A stretch of 64,000 nucleotides of DNA, taken from the NCBI GenBank assembly GCA_958299035.1, contig CATQJL010000305.1, forward strand, positions 67,858,792 through 67,922,791, read 5' to 3'. Source of the stretch: Cylicocyclus nassatus. Its lineage: Eukaryota; Nematoda; Chromadorea; Rhabditida; Strongylidae. Each line of letters opens with the position of its first letter. The first letter of the stretch is position 1. The notes under the pieces were generated by a model, which was given only the letters and a program-made list of their open reading frames with translations, searched no databases and was not told the DNA's origin. Both the position numbers and the translations under genes were made by a program. Below, one piece after another: positions 20,058-32,600 of this stretch.

Positions 20058-22455
20058 AACAGTGATTACAATTGCTAGCTAACCGAAATCAGTCGCAAGC
20101 GGCTGATATTTTGTAGGCTTTGCTTGCTCTCAGGTGCTGTAGTCTAAAAATGGGCCGAACCGGGATTCGAACCCGGGACCTCTCGCACCCGAAGCGAGAA
20201 TCACACCCCTGACCATTCGGCCAATAGTGATTACAATTGCTAGCTAACCGAAATCAGTCGCAAGCGGCTGTATTTTGTAGGCTTTGCTTGCTCTTAGGTA
20301 CTGTAGTCTAAAAATGGGCCGAACCGGGATTCGAACCCGGAACCTCTCGCACCCGAAGCGAGAATCATACCCCTAGACCATCCGGCCAACAGTGATTACA
20401 ATTGCTAGCTAACCGAAATCAGTCGCAAGCGGCTGTATTTTGTAGGCTTTGCTTGCTCTCAGGTGCTGTAGTCTAAAAATGGGCCGAACCGGGATTCGAA
20501 CCCGGGACCTCTCGCACCCGAAGCGAGAATCACACCCCTGACCATTCGGCCAATAGTGATTACAATTGCTAGCTAACCGAAATCAGTCGCAAGCGGCTGT
20601 ATTTAGTAGGCTTTGCTTGCTCTCAGGTGCTGTAGTCTAAAAATGGGCCGAACCGGGATTCGAACCCGGGACCTCTCGCACCCGAAGCGAGATTCACACC
20701 CCTGACCATTCGGCCAATAGTGATTACAATTGCTAGCTAACCGAAATCAGTCGCAAGCGGCTGTATTTTGTAGGCTTTGCTTGCTCTTAGGTACTGTAGT
20801 CTAAAAATGGGCCGAACCGGGATTCGAACCCGGGACCTCTCGCACCCGAAGCGAGATTCACACCCCTGACCATTCGGCCAATAGTGATTACAATTGCTAG
20901 CTAACCGAAATCAGTCGCAAGCGGCTGTATTTTGTAGGCTTTGCTTGCTCTTAGGTACTGTAGTCTAAAAATGGGCCGAACCGGGATTCGAACCCGGGAC
21001 CTCTCGCACCCGAAGCGAGAATCATACCCCTAGACCATCCGGCAAACAGTGATCACAATAGCTCAGCTAACCAAAATCAGTCGCAAGCGGCTGTATTTTG
21101 TAGGCTTTGCTTGCTCTCAGGTGCTGTAGTCTAAAAATGGGCCGAACCGGGATTCGAACCCGGGACCTCTCGCACCCGAAGCGAGAATCATACCCCTAGA
21201 CCATCCGGCCAACAGTGATTACAATTGCTCAGCTAACCGAAATCAGTCGCAAGCGGCTGTATTTTGTAGGCTTTGATTGCTCTTAGGTACTGTAGTCTAA
21301 AAATGGGCCGAACCGGGATTCGAACCCGGGACCTCTCGCACCCGAAGCGAGAATCATACCCCTAGACCATCCGGCCAACAGTGATTACAATTGCTCATCT
21401 AACCGAAATCAGTCGCAAGCGGCTGTATTTTGTAGGCTTTGTTTGCTCTCAGGTGCTGTAGTCTAAAAATGGGCCGAACCGGGATTCGAACCCGGGACCT
21501 CTCGCACCCGAAGCGAGAATCACACCCCTGACCATTCGGCCAATAGTGATTACAATTGCTAGCTAACCGAAATCAGTCGCAAGCGGCTGTATTTTGTAGG
21601 CTTTGCTTGCTCTTAGGTACTGTAGTCTAAAAATGGGCCGAACCGGGATTCGAACCCGGGACCTCTCGCACCCGAAGCGAGAATCATACCCCTGACCATT
21701 CGGCCAATAGTGATTACAATTGCTAGCTAACCGAAATCAGTCGCAAGCGGCTGTATTTTGTAGGCTTTGCTTGCTCTTAGGTACTGTAGTCTAAAAATGG
21801 GCCGAACCGGGATTCGAACCCGGGACCTCTCGCACCCGAAGCGAGAATCATACCCCTAGACCATCCGGCCAACAGTGATTACAATTGCTAGCTAACCGAA
21901 ATCAGTCGCAAGCGGCTGTATTTTGTAGGCTTTGCTTGCTCTCAGGTGCTGTAGTCTAAAAATGGGCCGAACCGGGATTCGAACCCGGGACCTCTCGCAC
22001 CCGAAGCGAGAATCACACCCCTGACCATTCGGCCAATAGTGATTACAATTGCTAGCTAACCGAAATCAGTCGCAAGCGGCTGTATTTAGTAGGCTTTGCT
22101 TGCTCTCAGGTGCTGTAGTCTAAAAATGGGCCGAACCGGGATTCGAACCCGGGACCTCTCGCACCCGAAGCGAGATTCACACCCCTGACCATTCGGCCAA
22201 TAGTGATTACAATTGCTAGCTAACCGAAATCAGTCGCAAGCGGCTGTATTTTGTAGGCTTTGCTTGCTCTTAGGTACTGTAGTCTAAAAATGGGCCGAAC
22301 CGGGATTCGAACCCGGGACCTCTCGCACCCGAAGCGAGATTCACACCCCTGACCATTCGGCCAATAGTGATTACAATTGCTAGCTAACCGAAATCAGTCG
22401 CAAGCGGCTGTATTTTGTAGGCTTTGCTTGCTCTTAGGTACTGTAGTCTAAAAAT

Positions 22456-24591
22456 GGGCCGAACCGGGATTCGAACCCGGGACCTCTCGCACCCGAAGCG
22501 AGAATCATACCCCTGACCATTCGGCCAATAGTGATTACAATTGCTAGCTAACCGAAATCAGTCGCAAGCGGCTGTATTTTGTAGGCTTTGCTTGCTCTTA
22601 GGTACTGTAGTCTAAAAATGGGCCGAACCGGGATTCGAACCCGGGACCTCTCGCACCCGAAGCGAGAATCATACCCCTAGACCATCCGGCCAACAGTGAT
22701 TACAATTGCTCATCTAACCGAAATCAGTCGCAAGCGGCTGTATTTTGTAGGCTTTGTTTGCTCTCAGGTGCTGTAGTCTAAAAATGGGCCGAACCGGGAT
22801 TCGAACCCGGGACCTCTCGCACCCGAAGCGAGAATCACACCCCTGACCATTCGGCCAATAGTGATTACAATTGCTAGCTAACCGAAATCAGTCGCAAGCG
22901 GCTGTATTTTGTAGGCTTTGCTTGCTCTTAGGTACTGTAGTCTAAAAATGGGCCGAACCGGGATTCGAACCCGGGACCTCTCGCACCCGAAGCGAGAATC
23001 ACACCCCTGACCATTCGGCCAATAGTGATTACAATTGCTAGCTAACCGAAATCAGTCGCAAGCGGCTGTATTTTGTAGGCTTTGCTTGCTCTTAGGTACT
23101 GTAGTCTAAAAATGGGCCGAACCGGGATTCGAACCCGGGACCTCTCGCACCCGAAGCGAGAATCATACCCCTGACCATCCGGCCAACAGTGATTACAATT
23201 GCTAGCTAACCGAAATCAGTCGCAAGCGGCTGTATTTTGTAGGCTTTGCTTGCTCTCAGGTGCTGTAGTCTAAAAATGGGCCGAACCGGGATTCGAACCC
23301 GGGACCTCTCGCACCCGAAGCGAGAATCACACCCCTGACCATTCGGCCAATAGTGATTACAATTGCTAGCTAACCGAAATCAGTCGCAAGCGGCTGTATT
23401 TAGTAGGCTTTGCTTGCTCTCAGGTGCTGTAGTCTAAAAATGGGCCGAACCGGGATTCGAACCCGGGACCTCTCGCACCCGAAGCGAGAATCACACCCCT
23501 GACCATTCGGCCAATAGTGATTACAATTGCTAGCTAACCGAAATCAGTCGCAAGCGGCTGTATTTTGTAGGCTTTGCTTGCTCTTAGGTACTGTAGTCTA
23601 AAAATGGGCCGAACCGGGATTCGAACCCGGGACCTCTCGCACCCGAAGCGAGAATCATACCCCTGACCATTCGGCCAATAGTGATTACAATTGCTAGCTA
23701 ACCGAAATCAGTCGCAAGCGGCTGTATTTTGTAGGCTTTGCTTGCTCTTAGGTACTGTAGTCTAAAAATGGGCCGAACCGGGATTCGAACCCGGGACCTC
23801 TCGCACCCGAAGCGAGAATCATACCCCTAGACCATCCGGCCAACAGTGATTACAATTGCTCATCTAACCGAAATCAGTCGCAAGCGGCTGTATTTTGTAG
23901 GCTTTGTTTGCTCTCAGGTGCTGTAGTCTAAAAATGGGCCGAACCGGGATTCGAACCCGGGACCTCTCGCACCCGAAGCGAGAATCACACCCCTGACCAT
24001 TCGGCCAATAGTGATTACAATTGCTAGCTAACCGAAATCAGTCGCAAGCGGCTGTATTTTGTAGGCTTTGCTTGCTCTTAGGTACTGTAGTCTAAAAATG
24101 GGCCGAACCGGGATTCGAACCCGGGACCTCTCGCACCCGAAGCGAGAATCACACCCCTGACCATTCGGCCAATAGTGATTACAATTGCTAGCTAACCGAA
24201 ATCAGTCGCAAGCGGCTGTATTTTGTAGGCTTTGCTTGCTCTTAGGTACTGTAGTCTAAAAATGGGCCGAACCGGGATTCGAACCCGGGACCTCTCGCAC
24301 CCGAAGCGAGAATCATACCCCTGACCATCCGGCCAACAGTGATTACAATTGCTAGCTAACCGAAATCAGTCGCAAGCGGCTGTATTTTGTAGGCTTTGCT
24401 TGCTCTCAGGTGCTGTAGTCTAAAAATGGGCCGAACCGGGATTCGAACCCGGGACCTCTCGCACCCGAAGCGAGAATCACACCCCTGACCATTCGGCCAA
24501 TAGTGATTACAATTGCTAGCTAACCGAAATCAGTCGCAAGCGGCTGTATTTAGTAGGCTTTGCTTGCTCTCAGGTGCTGTAGTCTAAAAAT
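22456..24591. repeat. Seven-unit repeat of 1150 bp
   Basis: Units 22456-23441 recur at 23606-24591 (B* A B B A* B, then B or C). 'gctttgtttg' is at 22751 and 23901. The related marker at 21436 is eight units (1315 bp) before 22751. Confidence 0.88.
23114..23184 (-). tRNA. tRNA-Pro-CGG: A* hybrid copy: base-13 deletion on a class A background
   Basis: The + strand reads 'catacccctgaccatccggcc': D-arm base 13 is deleted as in class B, but A21 and G6 are the class A bases. Found here and at 24264 (+1150 bp). With B* copies (21635, 22456, 23606, 29206; deletion and A6 present, A21 kept) it shows that the class B features can be separated. Confidence 0.8.
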
Positions 24592-25249
24592 GGGCCGAAC
24601 CGGGATTCGAACCCGGGACCTCTCGCACCCGAAGCGAGATTCACACCCCTGACCATTCGGCCAATAGTGATTACAATTGCTAGCTAACCGAAATCAGTCG
24701 CAAGCGGCTGTATTTTGTAGGCTTTGCTTGCTCTTAGGTACTGTAGTCTAAAAATGGGCCGAACCGGGATTCGAACCCGGGACCTCTCGCACCCGAAGCG
24801 AGATTCACACCCCTGACCATTCGGCCAATAGTGATTACAATTGCTAGCTAACCGAAATCAGTCGCAAGCGGCTGTATTTTGTAGGCTTTGCTTGCTCTTA
24901 GGTACTGTAGTCTAAAAATGGGCCGAACCGGGATTCGAACCCGGGACCTCTCGCACCCGAAGCGAGAATCATACCCCTAGACCATCCGGCAAACAGTGAT
25001 CACAATAGCTCAGCTAACCAAAATCAGTCGCAAGCGGCTGTATTTTGTAGGCTTTGCTTGCTCTCAGGTGCTGTAGTCTAAAAATGGGCCGAACCGGGAT
25101 TCGAACCCGGGACCTCTCGCACCCGAAGCGAGATTCACACCCCTGACCATTCGGCCAATAGTGATTACAATTGCTAGCTAACCGAAATCAGTCGCAAGCG
25201 GCTGTATTTTGTAGGCTTTGCTTGCTCTTAGGTACTGTAGTCTAAAAAT

Positions 25250-25320
25250 GGGCCGAACCGGGATTCGAACCCGGGACCTCTCGCACCCGAAGCGAGAATC
25301 ACAATCCTGACCATTCGGCC
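25250..25320 (-). pseudogene. tRNA-Pro-CGG: Second copy of the D-loop variant class B gene
   Basis: Identical in class and D-loop change to 17679, 7571 bp away. It marks the left end of the right-hand duplicated block; the unit before it (25086 C) does not match the unit before 17679 (17514 A). Confidence 0.75.
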
Positions 25321-27556
25321 AATAGTGATTACAATTGCTAGCTAACCGAAATCAGTCGCAAGCGGCTGTATTTTGTAGGCTTTGCTTGCTCTCAGGTGCT
25401 GTAGTCTAAAAATGGGCCGAACCGGGATTCGAACCCGGGACCTCTCGCACCCGAAGCGAGATTCACACCCCTGACCATTCGGCCAATAGTGATTACAATT
25501 GCTAGCTAACCGAAATCAGTCGCAAGCGGCTGTATTTTGTAGGCTTTGCTTGCTCTTAGGTACTGTAGTCTAAAAATGGGCCGAACCGGGATTCGAACCC
25601 GGGACCTCTCGCACCCGAAGCGAGATTCACACCCCTGACCATTCGGCCAATAGTGATTACAATTGCTAGCTAACCGAAATCAGTCGCAAGCGGCTGTATT
25701 TTGTAGGCTTTGCTTGCTCTTAGGTACTGTAGTCTAAAAATGGGCCGAACCGGGATTCGAACCCGGGACCTCTCGCACCCGAAGCGAGAATCATACCCCT
25801 AGACCATCCGGCAAACAGTGATCACAATAGCTCAGCTAACCAAAATCAGTCGCAAGCGGCTGTATTTTGTAGGCTTTGCTTGCTCTCAGGTGCTGTAGTC
25901 TAAAAATGGGCCAAACCGGGATTCGAACCCGGGACCTCTCGCACCCGAAGCGAGAATCATACCCCTAGACCATCCGGCCAACAGTGATTACAATTGCTCA
26001 GCTAACCGAAATCAGTCGCAAGCGGCTGTATTTTGTAGGCTTTGCTTGCTCTTAGGTACTGTAGTCTAAAAATGGGCCGAACCGGGATTCGAACCCGGGA
26101 CCTCTCGCACCCGAAGCGAGAATCATACCCCTAGACCATCCGGCCAACAGTGATTACAATTGCTCAGCTAACCGAAATCAGTCGCAAGCGGCTGTATTTT
26201 GTAGGCTTTGCTTGCTCTTAGGTACTGTAGTCTAAAAATGGGCCGAACCGGGATTCGAACCCGGGACCTCTCGCACCCGAAGCGAGAATCATACCCCTAG
26301 ACCATCCGGCCAACAGTGATTACAATTGCTCATCTAACCGAAATCAGTCGCAAGCGGCTGTATTTTGTAGGCTTTGCTTGCTCTTAGGTACTGTAGTCTA
26401 AAAATGGGCCGAACCGGGATTCGAACCCGGGACCTCTCGCACCCGAAGCGAGAATCATACCCCTAGACCATCCGGCAAACAGTGATTACAATTGCTCAGC
26501 TAACCGAAATCAGTCGCAAGCGGCTGTATTTTGTAGGCTTTGCTTGCTTTTAGGTACTGTAGTCTAAAAATGGGCCGAACCGGGATTCGAACCCGGGACC
26601 TCTCGCACCCGAAGCGAGAATCATACCCCTAGACCATCCGGCCAACAGTGATTACAATTGCTAGCTAACCGAAATCAGTCGCAAGCGGCTGTATTTTGTA
26701 GGCTTTGCTTGCTCTCAGGTGCTGTAGTCTAAAAATGGGCCGAACCGGGATTCGAACCCGGGACCTCTCGCACCCGAAGCGAGAATCACACCCCTGACCA
26801 TTCGGCCAATAGTGATTACAATTGCTAGCTAACCGAAATCAGTCGCAAGCGGCTGTATTTTGTAGGCTTTGCTTGCTCTTAGGTACTGTAGTCTAAAAAT
26901 GGGCCGAACCGGGATTCGAACCCGGGACCTCTTGCACCCGAAGCGAGAATCACACCCCTGACCATTCGGCCAATAGTGATTACAATTGCTAGCTAACCGA
27001 AATCAGTCGCAAGCGGCTGTATTTTGTAGGCTTTGCTTGCTCTTAGGTACTGTAGTCTAAAAATGGGCCGAACCGGGATTCGAACCCGGGACCTCTCGCA
27101 CCCGAAGCGAGATTCACACCCCTGACCATTCGGCCAATAGTGATTACAATTGCTAGCTAACCGAAATCAGTCGCAAGCGGCTGTATTTTGTAGGCTTTGC
27201 TTGCTCTTAGGTACTGTAGTCTAAAAATGGGCCGAACCGGGATTCGAACCCGGGACCTCTTGCACCCGAAGCGAGAATCACACCCCTGACCATTCGGCCA
27301 ATAGTGATTACAATTGCTAGCTAACCGAAATCAGTCGCAAGCGGCTGTATTTTGTAGGCTTTGCTTGCTCTTAGGTACTGTAGTCTAAAAATGGGCCGAA
27401 CCGGGATTCGAACCCGGGACCTCTCGCACCCGAAGCGAGATTCACACCCCTGACCATTCGGCCAATAGTGATTACAATTGCTAGCTAACCGAAATCAGTC
27501 GCAAGCGGCTGTATTTTGTAGGCTTTGCTTGCTCTTAGGTACTGTAGTCTAAAAAT

Positions 27557-27628
27557 GGGCCGAACCGGGATTCAAACCCGGGACCTCTCGCACCCGAAGC
27601 GAGAATCATACCCCTAGACCATCCGGCC
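27557..27628 (-). pseudogene. tRNA-Pro-CGG: Second copy lacking invariant C56
   Basis: Same C56 to U change and same 'ggctgatatt' spacer insertion as 19986, at exactly +7571 bp. It confirms that damaged genes are amplified along with intact ones. Confidence 0.8.
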
Positions 27629-29698
27629 AACAGTGATTACAATTGCTAGCTAACCGAAATCAGTCGCAAGCGGCTGATATTTTGTAGGCTTTGCTTGCTC
27701 TCAGGTGCTGTAGTCTAAAAATGGGCCGAACCGGGATTCGAACCCGGGACCTCTCGCACCCGAAGCGAGAATCACACCCCTGACCATTCGGCCAATAGTG
27801 ATTACAATTGCTAGCTAACCGAAATCAGTCGCAAGCGGCTGTATTTTGTAGGCTTTGCTTGCTCTTAGGTACTGTAGTCTAAAAATGGGCCGAACCGGGA
27901 TTCGAACCCGGAACCTCTCGCACCCGAAGCGAGAATCATACCCCTAGACCATCCGGCCAACAGTGATTACAATTGCTAGCTAACCGAAATCAGTCGCAAG
28001 CGGCTGTATTTTGTAGGCTTTGCTTGCTCTCAGGTGCTGTAGTCTAAAAATGGGCCGAACCGGGATTCGAACCCGGGACCTCTCGCACCCGAAGCGAGAA
28101 TCACACCCCTGACCATTCGGCCAATAGTGATTACAATTGCTAGCTAACCGAAATCAGTCGCAAGCGGCTGTATTTAGTAGGCTTTGCTTGCTCTCAGGTG
28201 CTGTAGTCTAAAAATGGGCCGAACCGGGATTCGAACCCGGGACCTCTCGCACCCGAAGCGAGATTCACACCCCTGACCATTCGGCCAATAGTGATTACAA
28301 TTGCTAGCTAACCGAAATCAGTCGCAAGCGGCTGTATTTTGTAGGCTTTGCTTGCTCTTAGGTACTGTAGTCTAAAAATGGGCCGAACCGGGATTCGAAC
28401 CCGGGACCTCTCGCACCCGAAGCGAGATTCACACCCCTGACCATTCGGCCAATAGTGATTACAATTGCTAGCTAACCGAAATCAGTCGCAAGCGGCTGTA
28501 TTTTGTAGGCTTTGCTTGCTCTTAGGTACTGTAGTCTAAAAATGGGCCGAACCGGGATTCGAACCCGGGACCTCTCGCACCCGAAGCGAGAATCATACCC
28601 CTAGACCATCCGGCAAACAGTGATCACAATAGCTCAGCTAACCAAAATCAGTCGCAAGCGGCTGTATTTTGTAGGCTTTGCTTGCTCTCAGGTGCTGTAG
28701 TCTAAAAATGGGCCGAACCGGGATTCGAACCCGGGACCTCTCGCACCCGAAGCGAGAATCATACCCCTAGACCATCCGGCCAACAGTGATTACAATTGCT
28801 CAGCTAACCGAAATCAGTCGCAAGCGGCTGTATTTTGTAGGCTTTGATTGCTCTTAGGTACTGTAGTCTAAAAATGGGCCGAACCGGGATTCGAACCCGG
28901 GACCTCTCGCACCCGAAGCGAGAATCATACCCCTAGACCATCCGGCCAACAGTGATTACAATTGCTCATCTAACCGAAATCAGTCGCAAGCGGCTGTATT
29001 TTGTAGGCTTTGTTTGCTCTCAGGTGCTGTAGTCTAAAAATGGGCCGAACCGGGATTCGAACCCGGGACCTCTCGCACCCGAAGCGAGAATCACACCCCT
29101 GACCATTCGGCCAATAGTGATTACAATTGCTAGCTAACCGAAATCAGTCGCAAGCGGCTGTATTTTGTAGGCTTTGCTTGCTCTTAGGTACTGTAGTCTA
29201 AAAATGGGCCGAACCGGGATTCGAACCCGGGACCTCTCGCACCCGAAGCGAGAATCATACCCCTGACCATTCGGCCAATAGTGATTACAATTGCTAGCTA
29301 ACCGAAATCAGTCGCAAGCGGCTGTATTTTGTAGGCTTTGCTTGCTCTTAGGTACTGTAGTCTAAAAATGGGCCGAACCGGGATTCGAACCCGGGACCTC
29401 TCGCACCCGAAGCGAGAATCATACCCCTAGACCATCCGGCCAACAGTGATTACAATTGCTAGCTAACCGAAATCAGTCGCAAGCGGCTGTATTTTGTAGG
29501 CTTTGCTTGCTCTCAGGTGCTGTAGTCTAAAAATGGGCCGAACCGGGATTCGAACCCGGGACCTCTCGCACCCGAAGCGAGAATCACACCCCTGACCATT
29601 CGGCCAATAGTGATTACAATTGCTAGCTAACCGAAATCAGTCGCAAGCGGCTGTATTTTGTAGGCTTTGCTTGCTCTTAGGTACTGTAGTCTAAAAAT

Positions 29699-32600
29699 GG
29701 GCCGAACCGGGATTCGAACCCGGGACCTCTCGCACCCGAAGCGAGATTCACACCCCTGACCATTCGGCCAATAGTGATTACAATTGCTAGCTAACCGAAA
29801 TCAGTCGCAAGCGGCTGTATTTTGTAGGCTTTGCTTGCTCTTAGGTACTGTAGTCTAAAAATGGGCCGAACCGGGATTCGAACCCGGGACCTCTCGCACC
29901 CGAAGCGAGAATCATACCCCTAGACCATCCGGCAAACAGTGATCACAATAGCTCAGCTAACCAAAATCAGTCGCAAGCGGCTGTATTTTGTAGGCTTTGC
30001 TTGCTCTCAGGTGCTGTAGTCTAAAAATGGGCCGAACCGGGATTCGAACCCGGGACCTCTCGCACCCGAAGCGAGAATCATACCCCTAGACCATCCGGCC
30101 AACAGTGATTACAATTGCTCAGCTAACCGAAATCAGTCGCAAGCGGCTGTATTTTGTAGGCTTTGCTTGCTCTTAGGTACTGTAGTCTAAAAATGGGCCG
30201 AACCGGGATTCGAACCCGGGACCTCTCGCACCCGAAGCGAGAATCATACCCCTAGACCATCCGGCCAACAGTGATTACAATTGCTCAGCTAACCGAAATC
30301 AGTCGCAAGCGGCTGTATTTTGTAGGCTTTGCTTGCTCTTAGGTACTGTAGTCTAAAAATGGGCCGAACCGGGATTCGAACCCGGGACCTCTCGCACCCG
30401 AAGCGAGAATCATACCCCTAGACCATCCGGCCAACAGTGATTACAATTGCTCATCTAACCGAAATCAGTCGCAAGCGGCTGTGTTTTGTAGGCTTTGCTT
30501 GCTCTTAGGTACTGTAGTCTAAAAATGGGCCGAACCGGGATTCGAACCCGGGACCTCTCGCACCCGAAGCGAGAATCATACCCCTAGACCATCCGGCAAA
30601 CAGTGATTACAATTGCTCAGCTAACCGAAATCAGTCGCAAGCGGCTGTATTTTGTAGGCTTTGCTTGCTTTTAGGTACTGTAGTCTAAAAATGGGCCGAA
30701 CCGGGATTCGAACCCGGGACCTCTCGCACCCGAAACGAGAATCATACCCCTAGACCATCCGGCCAACAGTGATTACAATTGCTAGCTAACCGAAATCAGT
30801 CGCAAGCGGCTGTATTTTGTAGGCTTTGCTTGCTCTCAGGTGCTGTAGTCTAAAAATGGGCCGAACCGGGATTCGAACCCGGGACCTCTCGCACCCGAAG
30901 CGAGAATCACACCCCTGACCATTCGGCCAATAGTGATTACAATTGCTAGCTAACCGAAATCAGTCGCAAGCGGCTGTATTTTGTAGGCTTTGCTTGCTCT
31001 TAGGTACTGTAGTCTAAAAATGGGCCGAACCGGGATTCGAACCCGGGACCTCTTGCACCCGAAGCGAGATTCACACCCCTGACCATTCGGCCAATAGTGA
31101 TTACAATTGCTAGCTAACCGAAATCAGTCGCAAGCGGCTGTATTTTGTAGGCTTTGCTTGCTCTTAGGTACTGTAGTCTAAAAATGGGCCGAACCGGGAT
31201 TCGAACCCGGGACCTCTCGCACCCGAAGCGAGATTCACACCCCTGACCATTCGGCCAATAGTGATTACAATTGCTAGCTAACCGAAATCAGTCGCAAGCG
31301 GCTGTATTTTGTAGGCTTTGCTTGCTCTTAGGTACTGTAGTCTAAAAATGGGCCGAACCGGGATTCGAACCCGGGACCTCTCGCACCCGAAGCGAGAATC
31401 ATACCCCTAGACTATCCGGCAAACAGTGATTACAATTGCTAGCTAACCGAAATCAGTCGCAAGCGGCTGTATTTTGTAGGCTTTGCTTGCTCTCAGGTGC
31501 TGTAGTCTAAAAATGGGCCGAACCGGGATTCGAACCCGGGACCTCTCGCACCCGAAGCGAGAATCATACCCCTAGACCATCCGGCCAACAGTGATTACAA
31601 TTGCTCAGCTAACCGAAATCAGTCGCAAGCGGCTGTATTTTGTAGGCTTTGCTTGCTCTCAGGTGCTGTAGTCTAAAAATGGGCCGAACCGGGATTCGAA
31701 CCCGGGACCTCTCGCACCCGAAGCGAGAATCATACCCCTAGACCATCCGGCCAATAGTGATTACAATTGCTAGCTAACCGAAATCAGTCGCAAGCGGCTG
31801 TATTTTGTAGGCTTTGCTTGCTCTTAGGTACTGTAGTCTAAAAATGGGCCGAACCGGGATTCGAACCCGGGACCTCTCGCACCCGAAGCGAGATTCACAC
31901 CCCTGACCATTCGGCCAATAGTGATTACAATTGCTAGCTAACCGAAATCAGTCGCAAGCGGCTGTATTTTGTAGGCTTTGCTTGCTCTTAGGTACTGTAG
32001 TCTAAAAATGGGCCGAACCGGGATTCGAACCCGGGACCTCTCGCACCCGAAGCGAGAATCATACCCCTAGACCATCCGGCAAACAGTGATCACAATAGTT
32101 CAGCTAACCAAAATCAGTCGCAAGCGGCTGTATTTTGTAGGCATTGCTTGCTCTCAGGTGCTGTAGTCTAAAAATGGGCCGAACCGGGATTCGAACCCGG
32201 GACCTCTCGCACCCGAAGCGAGATTCACACCCCTGACCATTCGGCCAATAGTGATTACAATTGCTAGCTAACCGAAATCAGTCGCAAGCGGCTGTATTTT
32301 GTAGGCTTTGCTTGCTCTTAGGTACTGTAGTCTAAAAATGGGCCGAACCGGGATTCGAACCCGGGACCTCTCGCACCCGAAGCGAGAATCATACCCCTAG
32401 ACTATCCGGCAAACAGTGATTACAATTGCTCAGCTAACCGAAATCAGTCGCAAGCGGCTGTATTTTGTAGGCTTTGCTTGCTCTTAGGTACTGTAGTCTA
32501 AAAATGGGCCGAACCGGGATTCGAACCCGGGACCTCTCGCACCCGAAGCGAGAATCATACCCCTAGACCATCCGGCCAACAGTGATTACAATTGCTCAGC

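Larger units (their letters stand above)
17679..22127 (-). tRNA. tRNA-Pro-CGG: Array block VI: 27 copies, left member of the 7571-bp-offset duplication
   Basis: Unit starts: 17679 B (D-loop variant), 17843 C, 18007 C, 18171 T, 18337 A, 18503 A, 18669 A ('catgtaacc'), 18835 T*, 19001 A, 19166 B, 19330 B (G41A), 19494 C, 19658 B (G41A), 19822 C, 19986 A (C56U), 20152 B, 20316 A (C48U), 20481 B, 20645 C, 20809 C, 20973 T, 21139 A, 21305 A ('catctaacc'), 21471 B, 21635 B*, 21799 A, 21964 B. Private markers include 'gctttgattg' in the spacer after 21139, 'gctttgtttg' after 21305 and 'tatttagtagg' after 20481 and 21964. Confidence 0.93.
22128..25249 (-). tRNA. tRNA-Pro-CGG: Array block VII: 19 copies with a seven-unit, 1150-bp repeat
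   Basis: Unit starts: 22128 C, 22292 C, 22456 B*, 22620 A, 22786 B, 22950 B, 23114 A*, 23278 B, 23442 B, 23606 B*, 23770 A, 23936 B, 24100 B, 24264 A*, 24428 B, 24592 C, 24756 C, 24920 T, 25086 C. This is the stretch richest in D-arm-deleted copies: 16 of 19. Units 22456-23441 recur at 23606-24591. A* copies 23114 and 24264 have the base-13 deletion but keep A21 and the canonical acceptor stem. Confidence 0.92.
17660..29650. repeat. 4.4-kb segmental duplication, copies 7571 bp apart
   Basis: About 17660-22080 is repeated at about 25230-29650. Seven private markers sit at exactly +7571: 'caatcctgac' (17731/25302), 'tcaaaccc' (20001/27572), 'ggctgatatt' (20101/27672), 'ggaacctctcg' (20339/27910), 'ctttgattgc' (21271/28842), 'gtttgctctc' (21441/29012) and 'gaatcatacccctgacc' (21681/29252). 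Left limit lies between the 'ctctc/ctctt' difference near 17655 and 17731; right limit is the 'tatttagtagg' difference near 22083. Confidence 0.95.
25250..29698 (-). tRNA. tRNA-Pro-CGG: Array block VIII: 27 copies, right member of the 7571-bp-offset duplication
   Basis: Unit starts: 25250 B (D-loop variant), 25414 C, 25578 C, 25742 T, 25908 A (C68U), 26074 A, 26240 A ('catctaacc'), 26406 T*, 26572 A, 26737 B, 26901 B (G41A), 27065 C, 27229 B (G41A), 27393 C, 27557 A (C56U), 27723 B, 27887 A (C48U), 28052 B, 28216 C, 28380 C, 28544 T, 28710 A, 28876 A, 29042 B, 29206 B*, 29370 A, 29535 B. Class order is identical to block VI over all 27 units. Differences I noticed: C68U at 25908 and 'catctaacc' instead of 'catgtaacc' after 26240. 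Confidence 0.93.
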
